Shown here in pieces: positions 45,462-57,514 of a stretch of 64,000 bases of DNA (the stretch's first letter is position 1; each line of letters starts with the position of its first letter). The DNA is from Coriolopsis trogii (lineage: Eukaryota > Basidiomycota > Agaricomycetes > Polyporales > Polyporaceae): assembly GCA_020543525.1 (NCBI GenBank), contig JAHYIO010000037.1:1736001-1800000 (forward strand), given 5' to 3'. The position numbers and the translations under genes are program-made. The notes under the pieces are model-generated. The model was not told where the DNA came from. It saw nothing but the letters and a program-made list of their open reading frames with translations, and did no database searches.

Positions 45462-48400
45462 ATGGCTTCGCCCCCCAAGAGAGCGGATTCTTTGTCGGGC
45501 GTGCCTGGCCGACCCGCATCGCCGTCACCCTCGAGGTCCTTCAGGAACCGTATGACAACTGCAGTTCGCCGAGCTTCGACTGGCCTCTCCTTCTCTCAAG
45601 TTGGCAAGCTCTCGCGTTCATCGTCCAAGGCGTCCTTGAGGGTGGATCCTTCGCATACCTCGTCTGGTTCTGAAGACGCGCATGGAGCACCCAGCCCCGT
45701 GGCAGAGTCACCCGCTCGTGAAGCTGCAGCGATCGTGGACTTGCCTGTCCTGGTCGGTCCATCTCCTCTCGTCAATGTCACTGCTGCAGAGGAGCCTGTC
45801 GTGGACTCGTCCATACCGACGCCGGAGATCGCGCCAGAGGTGCGATCTGAACCTGAACCTACCACGGAGGCGACACCAGAGCCTACCGCAGTTCCTGCAT
45901 CGCCAGAGCTACTTCCCGCTACACTTCCGCCACAGGCATCCGTTCCCTCCATTGAACCATTGGGCTACAGTGACCCCATCCTCCCAACCGTTGCAGTTCG
46001 CCAAGAGCCAGACAATGTCGAGCCAACTCCTGCCGAGCCTCCCGCGATGTCTGTGCCAGAACCAGCTCCCCCGACCTTCATACCTACGCCCGCAGCTGAA
46101 CCGCCAGTCCCGAGCGTCCAGGAGGAACGTCGTCCAGACTACTTCTCGTTCGGAGACCCAGTCGAAGCACCTGTCAAAGCGTCATCTTCAGAGCCCCCTG
46201 CGCCAGCACAGCCACCCGTGTTCTCGCCACCTTCTCCGGTCGAGGAAGCGTTCTATGCGCAACCTGCAGATCTTCCAGGGTCCTCTACGTTTGCGTGGCG
46301 TGATGATGCGGTGGCAGAACCCGTTCAACAATCTACGGAGCTTCCACAACCTGAGGTTCCTTCCGGAAAGGTGTCGACCAAAGCGAGCAGGTCCTCGATT
46401 TCCACCTCGTATGGGCAACTGCTCCCAGAGCAAAGACGTGGTCGCAGCTCGAGTGTGCAGTACGTTCTTTTTCTCCTAAAGCGTCCTCATAATCATGCTA
46501 AGATGCGTTAGCTTTGCGATGGACAATCCCTTCGCGGATCAATATGGCGTGCCTATTGAGACACAAGGGATGGAGATCCCGGCACCCGCTCTCTCGCCCG
46601 TTCACAGTGTCGAGATGCCTGAGTACGTAGCTTCCTCTAATTTCTGTACCTTATTGACCATCCCACAGAGCGATGACGATGCCAAACCCTGAACTCGACG
46701 TGGGACGCCTGTACGAGTCTCCTGCCCCACTCCACTTCCCCCTCCCTCCCAGGCAGGTTGTTATCGAGCCCCAGTCAGTAAACATTTCTACTAGCGTTCA
46801 TCGTCATACTCATCATAAATCTACCAGGTCAGCCCCTCATGCAGCTACTTCTGCGTACGTTCTGGGCGAACGTGATGGCTCATCCATCGCCGAAACAGTC
46901 CGCCATGACACTGAGTACGTAATAATTCAGCACGTCTTCTATACAATGTACAATTCTGATATGCACGCAGTGAGCGCATTCCATTGCTCCACAACGCAGC
47001 ACCTCTCGGGGGTGTCGGCAAGACAGGCCCGAGCCGAGGAAAGACCACCCACGTCATCGCTACATTCGCCTCGGGGCCTATTACTACGGAGCTCGCTGCG
47101 GGGCGTACTCTCCAGGCATTGGGATGGACTGAGTACGCTCTGCCCGACAACACCGTATACTATCATCACGAAGGGCTACGCGTCACGACGGACGTGCTTC
47201 TGCGCGACCCGAGACATTTGACGCGAGTCACGGAGTACCTGGAGAAGACAGTCAACCGGGAGACGACGCTTCCTCCAGCAGAGGGATGGGAGCTCTGGGT
47301 CAAGAATGCGGCAACCGTTAAGCCTGACTTTAGGCTGGAGCAGAGCTGGGTGAACCATAGTATGCGAGTGGTTACTAGCGTCCCGCCGCCTACCATTTCT
47401 GGCAACGGTTTGATCATGGAGCGATTCTCTGAGGATGACAGTGAGTGGAATCCAGGTCCGAACGATGTCATGCGCTGAAATCTGGTACACAGAACTTGAT
47501 ATGGAGTATCGCTATTGGTGCTTCATCGAGGGTCACCCTGCTCATGTTTCTCTTCCGGCTGAGACCCAAGCGGAGGCCATGGATGCTCTGAAGTGGTCTT
47601 ACACCGGTGAGTAGTTCGGACTTAGAATCGCAATATGCATGCTTACGTCTTTACAGACTGTCTGCTTCCCACCAGCCGCCCGACGCCTCCGCCCTTCGCG
47701 CCTCAGGAATGTCAAGAGCTCATGAACCTTCTCCGGTCGTTCGACGAGACCACAAATAGCGCTGTAGTAGTTCGGAGTCGTATGGTAGCCCGCGTCTTGA
47801 TGCGTCACGGTGAGTGCGACTAAGCCTGAATGAAAGCTTGCCATGCTGATGATATCGCTCAGCCCAATGGCGCCAGGTTTACTTCCGCCCGAACAAGCCT
47901 CTTCCCCGGGATGCCATCAAGGGAGCGAAGGAGACTCGCACTCCTATTGCTCGCGCATTCATGGACTTCATCATCGGCTGCTTGTGCTTGGGCATCCCCT
48001 ACATCTTCCTCAGCCGCACGCACCACCAAAGTTTCGACGAGGAAAGCGGGCTCTACAGCGCGGGTCCTATGCTCATGGTCAGCGCTTGCGCATGCCTTGT
48101 GGTACGTATCCCCGCTCCGCAGCCTCTTACTCGTGTGTTGACATCGCTGTTTCGTTTCATCAGGCTGCCGTCATCTTGAGCGCATCTGTCACCTTCCTTT
48201 CTCTGCCCCAACTCGATGACGTACCACGACTGGCAGGCTTCCTCGCCATCGCCTTCTCTGCGTCAAGTATGGTCTCGGCAGTTATAGCGCTATTCAGATA
48301 CAAGACAGAAATTGATCGGACTATCGTATACATGGGCGGCGAAGGCCTTATGGTCCTATCGGTAAGTACTCAGTACCGTTCAGTTATGAATGGCTGGATG

Positions 48401-48649
48401 CGCATACAGCCGCCTAACAATACCTTACAGAGACGAAGTATCATATTCTCTCTACCACTGGTGTTCTTAGCTTGGGCTATTGCCGCGTTCATGACCGGGA
48501 TCACGCTGTACTCGTTCCGCGGGGCGACGGTGACGAGTCGGATGGCTATCAGGCAGCCGTTCGAGTCGTACACGCACTGGGCCGTCGTGGGCACGCTGGG
48601 TGCGCTGGGCGGGATGCTCACGATCGCAACGATCGTCGCACGTCGGTGA
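45462..48649 (+). CDS. Membrane protein with disordered N-terminus and a WW-like motif, unknown function
   Basis: ATG at 45462 (MASPPKRADSLSG); the frame upstream is open only from a GTG. The first 330 residues are low-complexity Pro/Glu/Ala/Ser. Further exons follow, including DNPFADQYGVPI. A WW-like motif follows: LGWTEYALPDNTVYYHHEGLRV, with the first Trp and the central YYHH of a WW domain but no second Trp. After a soluble stretch (EGWELWVKNAATVKPDF, MEYRYWCFIEGHPAHVSLP) come four or five hydrophobic helices: FMDFIIGCLCLGIPYIFLS, GPMLMVSACACLVAAVILSAS, LAGFLAIAFSASSMVSAVIALF, IIFSLPLVFLAWAIAAFMTGITLYSF and VVGTLGALGGMLTIATIVA. Stop at 48647-48649. About nine introns. I know similar basidiomycete proteins but no characterised member. 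Function unknown. Confidence 0.75.
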
Positions 48650-49205
48650 CGGCGCGACTGACACCTTTTTCTTTTACGAACGCGTACGATCTGTTACGAT
48701 GTTATGTACGACGCTTGTATCTCACTGGAATTGTACATTTGTGTATTCGCATTTCGCATTCGCGACCGTTGTTGCGTACTTTTTATGCTAGACATTTGGA
48801 TCTCAACCTCAGCGTGACGTCAGAGTGGGCCCTCGTGCGAGGCTCAAGTTCCAGGATGTCTGCACCTCAATCCATGAACTAACGTTATGACTGTATCGAT
48901 GCAGTAGTCAGCACAATCGTTCTACAGTCCCACAGAAAACTTTACATGATGAGCGAGTGCGGCTAGGCGAGCACGCATATAGTTGTACATTTGTTTGATT
49001 CACCTGAAATAATCCAAGAGACAACGGTGTGCTAACGAAGGGCTGAAGCCAAAGCTAACGAGAGAGTACACGAGCTCGGATAACAACAAAAGAAAGACTT
49101 TGATGCCGAGTAGGCATCCGAACCACCAAAGCGCAAACAATACACATGAAAACGAAACGAATGTGTGAAGTAAAGAGACCGAGTCAGAGTACGAGTGCCG
49201 ATGCT
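48650..49205. other. Convergent intergenic region
   Basis: About 555 bp between the stops of the WW-like gene and P450 gene 1. It is AT-richer than its surroundings. No gene seen. Confidence 0.55.
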
Positions 49206-51364
49206 TCAGGATGAGGTTTCCGCGCTCTCCGTCGCGTGGTCGAGCAAGGCCTGCGCCTTGTCCGACCGTACCCTCAACTGGCACTTGAACGGCAAAGGAT
49301 GGCTGTCGATCCCAGAAGATTTCCAATCAGCCACAGCCCTGCACGCGAGAAGACAAGAGGCCAACGAACCTGATGAGCGCACCGGTGCCCTCCATGGGCA
49401 GTTCTGCTGAGTGGCCCCTCTCATCAACGGCCTGTTCGACATTATACACCTGTAGGGCCATCGCGCACGCCGCGAACACCGAAGCTTCGGCGAAGAACAT
49501 GCCCGGACATCTCCTGCGAGACGCCAAGTGTCAGCATCCATTCCCAGAAAATCACTTAGTCCGCAGGGAACGTGACGCACCGCCTGCCGAACCCGAAAGC
49601 AAAGTCACGGGAATCACGCTCTGCCTCCTTGTCCGCGGTTGCAATGAATCGGTCGGGATTGAAGGTCATAGGGTCTGCATATCTCTGTGGGTCATGGAGG
49701 AGACTCCTAGAAGCATGAGATGCACCAGGGCTCAATCAACGTGTCCGGCAATACTCTACTAAGACAGCCCGCTCACCAGAGGTTCGCGATGACAAGAGTA
49801 CCCTTTGGGATGTAGAAGCCGGCGTGAACGTCATCCTCTGTCACCATGTGGGGGAATCCTGCGGGCAGTAGCCACTCAGCACACGCAAGCTATCGACAGG
49901 AGAGGTCCCCTACCCAGAGGCGCCACAGGAATCCAGCGATAAAGTTCCAAAACGATAGCGTTGAGGTACGGAAGCCGCTCCCTGTCCGTGATATCGACGC
50001 GCCGATCGTAGCCAATCACGGCATCCAGTTCAGCCTGCGCCTTGCGCTGCACCTCCGGGAACTGGATCATGGCCAGAAAGAAGCTTGTGATGGACGAGAC
50101 CGTCTGCGCAGGGCAACCGTGAGGATGGCGTGCAGAAAATGACACAAGGCGCATAGCGAGCATGGTGCTCGCACTCACCGTGTCCGCGCCACCCGCGTAC
50201 AACGACGCAGCGGCGCACTTGACAAGCTCCTCCCGTTCCGGGTCGGTGTTATCCTCGAGCAGGGCGGAGGCGAAGCTGGGAGGCGCCGTGCCTGCAGCCT
50301 AAGCGGGGGAGCTGTCAGTCCAGAGTCGAGCACGACGCGCGTGCCGAGAGGCACGGGTCCCGGGTCCGTCGCGCTCGCTCACCATCTGCTCCTTGACCCA
50401 CTTGTACGGAAGCTCGACCATGGCGTCGAACGTCCTCGCGTACTCCTCCGCTCGCCGCTTCCATCCCGCGCCTGGGAACCAGCTGGGCACATGGAGCACT
50501 GTTAATTGGCGATGCGTTGCACAGCGGCGCAATCAGGCGTCGCGGCTCGGACGGATGCACGGTGCAGGACTCACGGACGGGAAAGAGGTCGGCGAGGAAC
50601 GCTCCAGGCGACATGATGACCCCAAAGTCTTGCATGGACTTGTCGACCGTCTTGATGATGACGTCCCCGTCGTCCTTGGCCTTGTAGCCGTACGCGATGT
50701 TGACGATGATAGAGCCCGCAAGCCTGTTCATTTGCCGGAACGGGTCAGATTGATCGCCGGAGCGCGCGGGGGCTTCGCTGCAGGCAGCAGGCACGAGAAG
50801 TGGCGTACCTTGCAATCTCCTTCGGGAGCGTGTCTGTGCGCTCGCTGAGCCCGGCGAGGAACTCCATCGTGTCCTGCTCTATGAGTCGGTGAAAGCGCTC
50901 GACGCGCTTTGTACTCGCCATCACCAGTCCGAGCAACTTGCGAGTCTCGCGCATCTTGTGGCCAGACGTCTGGAGGATCATGGCGCGACTCCAGCCGATC
51001 ATATCGCCCGCGACCGGGACGCGAGTACGGCTCGAGCAGATAGCGCTCTTCTTCTCCAGCATGTCGATGGCGTGTTCGGCGGAATCAAGGATGACAAATC
51101 GCTGTCCGAGGAGGGAGAACGACATGATAGGACCTGGATGGAGAGTCAACTTGAGCATTCCACAGACATATGGGCAGAGTTACCCCAGCGCAGAGACCAA
51201 TTGCGGAAATGAATCCATTGATATGATGGTGGGATGTCCAGGGCGCTGCCAACGAATGGATAACCTTTGGGACCCGGTGGAAAGGGGCCGAAATGACGTT
51301 TCTGGAGCAGGCGGGAGACGAGGAAGGCCGCAAGGGCAAGGAGGAGAACGTCGACGGTGTTCAT
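49206..51364 (-). CDS. Cytochrome P450 monooxygenase 1 (CYP64/O-methylsterigmatocystin oxidoreductase-like)
   Basis: ER-anchored heme monooxygenase. Start MNTVDVLLLALAAFLVSRLLQKR at 51364 gives one N-terminal anchor helix followed by the proline hinge GPFPPGPKGYPFVG. Landmarks in order: WSLRWG, GPIMSFSLLGQRFVILDS, C-helix region (GHKMRETRKLLG), I-helix AGGADTTVSSITSFF with the AGxDT oxygen pocket, K-helix LELYRW (ExxR), DPMTFNPDRF (PERF-type) and the heme loop FGFGRRRCPG. The heme Cys is rebuilt across an intron (CG|G AGA TGT CCG). Many short introns, all in phase where checked. It ends HATESAETSS at 49206. More diverged than the other two P450s in the row. The substrate cannot be told. The name O-methylsterigmatocystin oxidoreductase is only the usual family label. 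Confidence 0.92.
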
Positions 51365-51430
51365 GGTCGCGAGTAGACACGCGGCTCGACGGCGAGGACG
51401 GGAGGAGAGAGCGGGTGCCGACTAGCCACT

Positions 51431-51443
51431 GGGGGGGGGGGGG
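51431..51443 (+). repeat. Homopolymer of 13 G
   Basis: Thirteen consecutive G on the plus strand, 67 bp upstream of the P450 1 ATG and downstream of its TATATA (51541-51546), so likely in the 5' UTR as a C tract. Confidence 0.9.
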
Positions 51444-51540
51444 CTTGCGGAAGACAAAGGGAGGGACGGGAGGGGAAGGAAATGATCGACGGTTCCAGCG
51501 CGGGCGAATGATTGCGTAGACATCGTATACGTCTTCTGGA

Positions 51541-51546
51541 TATATA
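51541..51546 (-). promoter_or_regulatory. TATA box candidate of P450 gene 1
   Basis: TATATA within ggatatatatgcg, about 180 bp upstream of the ATG at 51364. Confidence 0.35.
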
Positions 51547-53452
51547 TGCGAACGCACATGGGGTGTGGAGGGAGCCTGCACGTCCCCCCGATCCGGCTGC
51601 GACGAGATTCTAGCGCCAGAAACCTGCCGCCACAATATTTCCAGCCAAGACCTGACCGAAACCATCGGCCCCCAGAGGCTCTACGAGCAGCACTGCCACC
51701 TCAGCAAGAACTTAGATGCATCCACTCCGGGCACAGACCTTGTCTATGCCATGTCTCCGGGATGAGAGAGACAACGGCAAGCTTCTGGTACAGCTCCCGA
51801 GGGCTCGTTCGTACACGTGTGAGACGAACTCGAATGAGACTCGGAGTGTGTCTGATCTCAACTCTCAACAAGGTCTTCTAAAAGTCTTCCAATATCGCTG
51901 CGCACTGGCACTGGCACTGACCCACCCACGGCCGCGTGAAAGGTAGCACTTCGGTTATGATGGTGCACGCGCTGTGAGCAGGAGGTTTACATATACCTCT
52001 GATCCCATCGCCAAGAAGTGGCTGCAATAAGATTATCTCCAAACGTGAGAGCCCATGAAAAGAGAAGGACTGCCTCGAACGCGCGAGCAAGGTTTATCTC
52101 GCACTCGATGGCATTCGCGCAGATGGGTGCACGCAGCGACCGGGTCGACTCCAGTCACGTACGAGCACCAACGGAACACAGACCAGGTATGTGCATGCAA
52201 GCAGCTCGTGACTGAACGTCCGCGCGCATACACGTACCAGCTTCCTGGACTGATACTCTTCGACTTGCGTACAAAGAGACTTCCGTTACATAAAACAAAG
52301 AATGAACGCACCCAATTCAAGCAGCTTCTGGGCCGCGTAACAGCCATATGCATGACACGCCCCCCTGCCCCCCAATACGCCGCAAGATTTGCACTTGCCA
52401 CCACCCTGACGAGTGCCGGCATCCTAGCGCTGCAGAGATCCGGGAGCAACGATCTCATGAACGCAAACACACGTACCCGTGCGTACCGGACGTCCACAGC
52501 TCAGAAGCCCGCTCGGGTTCTGTAAATGACGATTGGCACCAAGGCTGGTAAGCGGCTTGCAGCTAGCGCTCTGTTGAACGAACGTTAAGTCACAGTGTTC
52601 ATTTGGGCTCTACTGGTGGCAGCTCTCCGTGGCATGCGTGTGGCGAGCAGCACGCACAAGGATCGGGCAACGTGGGGAGGTGGTCGTCCTCAAGATGATT
52701 GAGCGAGCCGGCGACCAGAACCAGGGATGGTGGTGGGCAGATGCAAGAGTCGTCGAGACGCTCACAACCACCGTGCCGGATACAAGCGCTCAACGTTTCC
52801 GTCGGAGCCTCCTGGTCGACTCCCACTTTGAGACTGCAGTGCCTCCTCAGGAATATCATCATTGAGAGAACACTTTGTTCGCTGGAGACCTCGGATTCGC
52901 TTACACTGAAGAGATATCAACAGGTTTGCCATAGCCAGAAGCTTCGAGTGAACATACGTGATGCCCGACAGTCAAGGAAGAGGCCTGGCCGAGGTAAACA
53001 TCAGATTTATTTCGCCACATACACGCACAAAAACTCGACTCGAAGGAGGTAGCTCCTACATTCAGAAAACCGAAACACAAACCGAGAGGCGAACGAAGCG
53101 AGTCTACACGCAAACAGCCGGGTGGATATTCGCCACAGCAGCGCAGACAATAAATGAGTAATGAGTGGTTGGCAAACAGAACGAAGCGTTTGCGTGGCCT
53201 GCACTCGGAGCGCACGTCGAGGTGACGAGCCCGCGCGAGGTGTTTGGATAGTAGGAAGGACGGCTGCTGCCGCAAGAGAGCCTATATGCGGCTTCGTGGG
53301 CGCGCGCCGTCGAGGAGTAGGATGTGACCCTCTGTACGGGGCGGGGTGGGTGAAGTGCACCATAGGCAAGTCGCGACCCTTATATACAGACTGGGCGACG
53401 CGATGCGATACTGATATGTGTGCTGGGGCGAATGGCGATTGCGAATTCCTGT

Positions 53453-55450
53453 TCAGTCATGCCTCTGTTCCTGGATCGCGCGGAGGAGCGCTTCAGCCTT
53501 TGCAGACCGTGGCTTGATCGCGCACCTGTACGGCGGTGGATGGCTACAGCGAGCAACGTCAGAACTTGCCAAACGACCTTCTGCGGGACACGACACGCAC
53601 CTCACAGTCCCGCTCGTGTAATCTGTCGAAGGCTCGACCACCTCCCCGTTCTCAACGACCTTCGACACGTCAAAGACAGCGAGGGACGTCACGACGGCCA
53701 TGAAGATAGACCAGTCCGCGAGGTGCAGTCCAGGGCAAATACGGCGGCCGAAGCCGAACGCAGTATCGCGAGGGTCCCTCTCCGGCTCGTGAGTCTCGGT
53801 CTTCAAGAACCGCTCCGGCTTGAACGCCATCGGGTCCTGGTACGTCTCCGGATCGTGCAGCATGCGCCAGATGTTCGCGATGACGATCGTGCCCTTGGGG
53901 AGGAAGTAGCCCTCGTACACGTCGTCCTCGATCAGCCTGTGCGGTATACCTGCACCAGAGCATCCCAGTCAACATGACAACGTCAGCCTTTGGTTTCCAC
54001 GATAGCAGTCAGTGCGCGGTACGCACCCAAAGGCGCGACATTGTTCCACCGGTTGACCTCGAGGTACAGGGCGTTCACGTAAGGGAGACTGTCGCGGTCC
54101 GCAGCTGTAGGAAGCCTGTCATTGCCCACCACCGCGTCTATCTCCGCCTGCGCCTTTGCTTGCGCCTCAGGGTGAAGCGCCATGGCGAGGAAGAAGCTGT
54201 TGATTGAGGACACCGTCTGTTGCAGAACGCGGTCACGTGAGCGTGAAGTTCACTCTTTTAGATGATGCGTGTGCAGCAGGCGCACCGTGTCAGCGCCTCC
54301 AGCGTAGAGGGAGGATGCAGCATTCTTGACGATCTCTACACGCTCTGCAGGGAGATCCCCGTCGAGGTTTATGGAGGCGAAACTCGGTAGAGCGGTGCCT
54401 GCAGCCTGAAGACAAGGCGGAGTCAGCATCCGATATGTTCTATTTGCAATCTCAGTATCAGTTGAGCATACCATTTGCTGCTTAACCCAATGGTACGGCT
54501 CGTCGCACATGCGCTCGAACGTCTTCCTCCAAGCGGCGGCCGTCTTCTTGAATCCGGCACCGGGGAACCATGCTGGAATATGCGCCACTACGGTGGGGAA
54601 GTAAGCGTCAGACGGGCGCACATAGGACGACCTCCGGCACATCATACTTACGCGCGGGGAAAAGGTTCGCAAGGAACGCGCCTGGAGCGGTGCAGATAGC
54701 GAACTGCTCCATGGCCTCGTCAACAGTCGCTACAAACGGATCATTCTTCTCCTGGACCTTGTATCCGTATGCGAGCATAAGAATGATGGCGCCGGCGGAC
54801 CTAGACGTGAAGAGTGAACGATAAGCGTGAGTATTAGCAGACGTTTCATCCGAGACTCTAGAAACGTACTTGCGGATATGGTTCAAAAGTTCCGTTGGCT
54901 GACTGTAAATATCGGAGACGAAGTCGCGTGTGCGCGCCTCGACCAGGGGGATGAACTGTTCCATGTTCTTGCGGGTCCCGATGAGCTGGAAGAGCAGCCG
55001 GCGGTACTCCCTGAACTTGTTACCGTAAGGGAGGAGGGCGAGCGCCCGGTTCCAGCCCACGAGCTCACCCCCCACAGGGATGACGGGACGGCTGGAGTAG
55101 ATGGAGCTCTTCTTGTCCAGCAGGTCCATAGCGGGCTTGGCAGAGTTCAGAATCACGTAGGGCTGCCCGAGGAAGGATATGGACACGATATCACCTGCGA
55201 ATTGACAAGAAGTAAGCCATGATGCTTCGGGGAGTGGGAAGCGATGAGAATATGTACCCCAGCGTTCCCCCCAGGAGGCGAACGTCTTCCACTCGTGGCT
55301 GGTGGGCATGTCCAACATGTTCCCGATGATGGGGAGGCCCTTGGGGCCAGGAGGCAGAGGACCAGCAGGTCTCTTGGCGAAGAAACGATTCAAAAGAATG
55401 AGTGTGATGAGGACGGCGGCGGCATCGAGTAGGGTAGGTGTGTAGGCCAT
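53453..55450 (-). CDS. Cytochrome P450 monooxygenase 2 (CYP64/O-methylsterigmatocystin oxidoreductase-like)
   Basis: Close paralogue of P450 3 (57515-59510). Start MAYTPTLLDAAAVLITLILLNRFFAKR at 55450, with an anchor helix then PAGPLPPGPKGLPIIGNMLDMP. Landmarks: WGERWG, GDIVSISFLGQPYVILNSAK, SSRPVIPVGGELVGWNRALALLPYGNKFREYRRLL (C-helix), IPAWFPGAGFKKTA, I-helix YAGGADTTVSSINSFFLAMA, K-helix LYLEVNRWNN (ExxR), MAFKPERF and heme loop FGFGRRICPGLHLAD. Last exon HPPPYRCAIKPRSAKAEALL, ending EQRHD at 53453. About a dozen short introns. Every catalytic element is intact, so the gene is probably functional. Substrate unknown. Same orientation as its two neighbours, which indicates tandem duplication. 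Confidence 0.93.
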
Positions 55451-55548
55451 GACGATGCTGGCGGATGGTTGTTAGAGGGTGTTGCGCGTCGGCTTGAGGG
55501 TGAGGGTGAGGTGATGGAGTCGGGTGAAGGTTCCACGAAGCTAGTGCA

Positions 55549-55554
55549 TTTATA
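55549..55554 (-). promoter_or_regulatory. TATA box of P450 gene 2
   Basis: TATAAA on the minus strand, about 100 bp upstream of the ATG at 55450. Confidence 0.5.
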
Positions 55555-55631
55555 TGCGCGTATTCTGATGATCTATTCTGCCAGGAACCTGGGTGAGGGC
55601 GTGGGTGAGGATGACGAAGCTCACGTTCGGT

Positions 55632-55651
55632 AGGGTATGTGTGAGTTCGCC
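55632..55651 (-). promoter_or_regulatory. Conserved upstream element of P450 2, shared with P450 3
   Basis: Plus-strand reading agggtatgtgtgagttcgcc, starting 182 bp from the ATG. A near-identical sequence (agggtatgtgtgactttcgcc) starts 179 bp from the ATG of P450 3. The first 13 bases are identical. Confidence 0.5.
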
Positions 55652-57514
55652 GGTCAGAGCCTATGATGATTCGCTGGCACACACAGGAAGAGAGGAGTGC
55701 GGCGCGAAGATTGACATTGGCAAGAGTGCTTTCCCATATTAGCAGTAGCGGGTCGGTCGTCGTTAGGCCATTCCTGGACACCAATTGGTTCCAGCTCTCC
55801 TCGTAGCGCCCGTAACACCTCTTCCTACAACGGCCATTACAGGCTTAGCAGTGCTCGAGACCGTTGCGCGTCCACGCAGCTGCGGATCGCTGCAGAGATG
55901 CCTGCCATGGTCCGTTATGTCTGTCTGTGCCTACAATTGGTCTCTAGCAGTGAACCCTCAGTGTCTGCAACATTGCTCCGAACGGTTTCGAACTCACCTA
56001 AGACCTGGTACGAACCTCTTTTCCATACTGTGGTGGCAGGGAGTATGGTAGCGGATGGCGGACACCTGGCGCCCAACTGCGTGTGTATGAACGTGGGGAA
56101 AGGCCTGTCAAACTCTCTGGAGATCCAGACACTATCAGTGGCGTACTCTGAACTTTCCGTGACAGGAGGACAGGCACTATATCGAGTGGAGGCGATCAGC
56201 TGAAAGTGTAATGGAGTTAGTTACTACACAGTAGGAGTCTTGCCATGCAGTCGGCACGCCACAACCTTTCCAAAAGGCATACAGACCTGTATACTAGGAC
56301 AACCATGGCTAGCCATCTGTGGGACTCGTACGTACGATGGTATAACTATGATAGGGCAAGTTGGGGTACAAGGTTCCGAGGACATTGTCATGTCTGCGTT
56401 CCGGAGCATAGACACCCGGATTCGAGGACGACAGTGACGTCCGTGTCGTGTTTTTGGGGGCTAACGTTCTGACTCTCGGCACCTACACCACATCGCTTCA
56501 GTTATGATCGAGATAAAAGGGCAAGAACTAACTCAAATTAAAGTAACATTTTCAAGTTGCTCAGCTCCGAGTGTAAGTGGCGCACAGGACAGAGATCGAG
56601 ATGCAAGATCTACGCAACCATCGGGGGCCAAGGAATATGATCGGGAGCTGTGTGTTGCTGTATCGCCTCCGAGTCTTGCGATTTCGTAAGCGCACGCCCC
56701 GGTAAGAAGACATCTGTTAGACCAGCGTACCCCTGGCTGCGGTGCCAATACAGGTGTCAGGCGGAACTTATTGACATATCCCTTGTCAGACTAGTAGACT
56801 ACGCCTTAGTCGATTAGAACATCTATGCAACATGCCACTTCCTACCATCCACCATGTGCTTCACAATCAGGCACGTCGTCACCCTGCTAAGGTGGCGCGA
56901 AAAACGCGCACTTTAGAATGGTGACTCCAACACGGGGAGATCGGCAACTTGCAAGGATTCGTGGCGCTCGGAACTGCGCGTGGTGGTTACCGCTCATCCT
57001 GCGTTTCCCCACAAGGTCCCTCCTCCCCAAGGCGCCACTCATGAATCACTCGATGTATAACATCGAGTCCATGTCAGGCAACGTGACGGAGACGGCGCAA
57101 AAGGCCCATGGAATCGTGTTCTAGTTCCCTAGGTAAAGAGTTGTACACATGATGTACGGAGTATAGGCTGGAAGAGACTGAAAGTCATAATTATAGAACT
57201 CGAAGGGATCGGGGCAGGATGTACCACCCAAGGATGAATGCCCCGAGGGTGAACGAAGGTATCAGGCCAGGAATTGTCCAGAAGCGATACAACATCACGA
57301 GGATGCAGGTCGAGGGCTAGGTAGCATCAATCGCAACCCGTACGTAGATAAAACGGTACAGACGACGTAAATGTTCTAGATCAACACAAATGGTGGAGCA
57401 GAAGCCCAAGACGTCCGAAGGGATCGCAGATACGGCGACGGTGGACGGTCGGCGGTAGGGAAACCTTCTCTCAGATCGAGCTACGATGACGTATGCGGGG
57501 TGTGGCAGCACCGC

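Larger units (their letters stand above)
51365..53452. other. Intergenic between P450 genes 1 and 2
   Basis: 2.1 kb with no recognised gene. The largest ATG frame (52055-52525, plus, 156 codons) has no motif, and the opposite strand is equally open (52033-52497). No P450 remnants were seen. Confidence 0.5.
55451..57514. other. Intergenic between P450 genes 2 and 3
   Basis: 2.06 kb. It contains the P450 2 promoter and otherwise only short unconvincing frames (55785-56051, 55898-56203). No P450 fragment or mobile element was recognised. Confidence 0.5.

Noticed and set aside
44677..45555. 292-codon open frame on the plus strand
   Set aside because: It crosses the SEC27/WW-gene promoter and the WW gene in another frame and has no motif; the opposite strand is equally open.
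52055..52525. 156-codon ATG frame between P450 genes 1 and 2
   Set aside because: No recognisable motif, no phased introns and an equally long open frame on the other strand.
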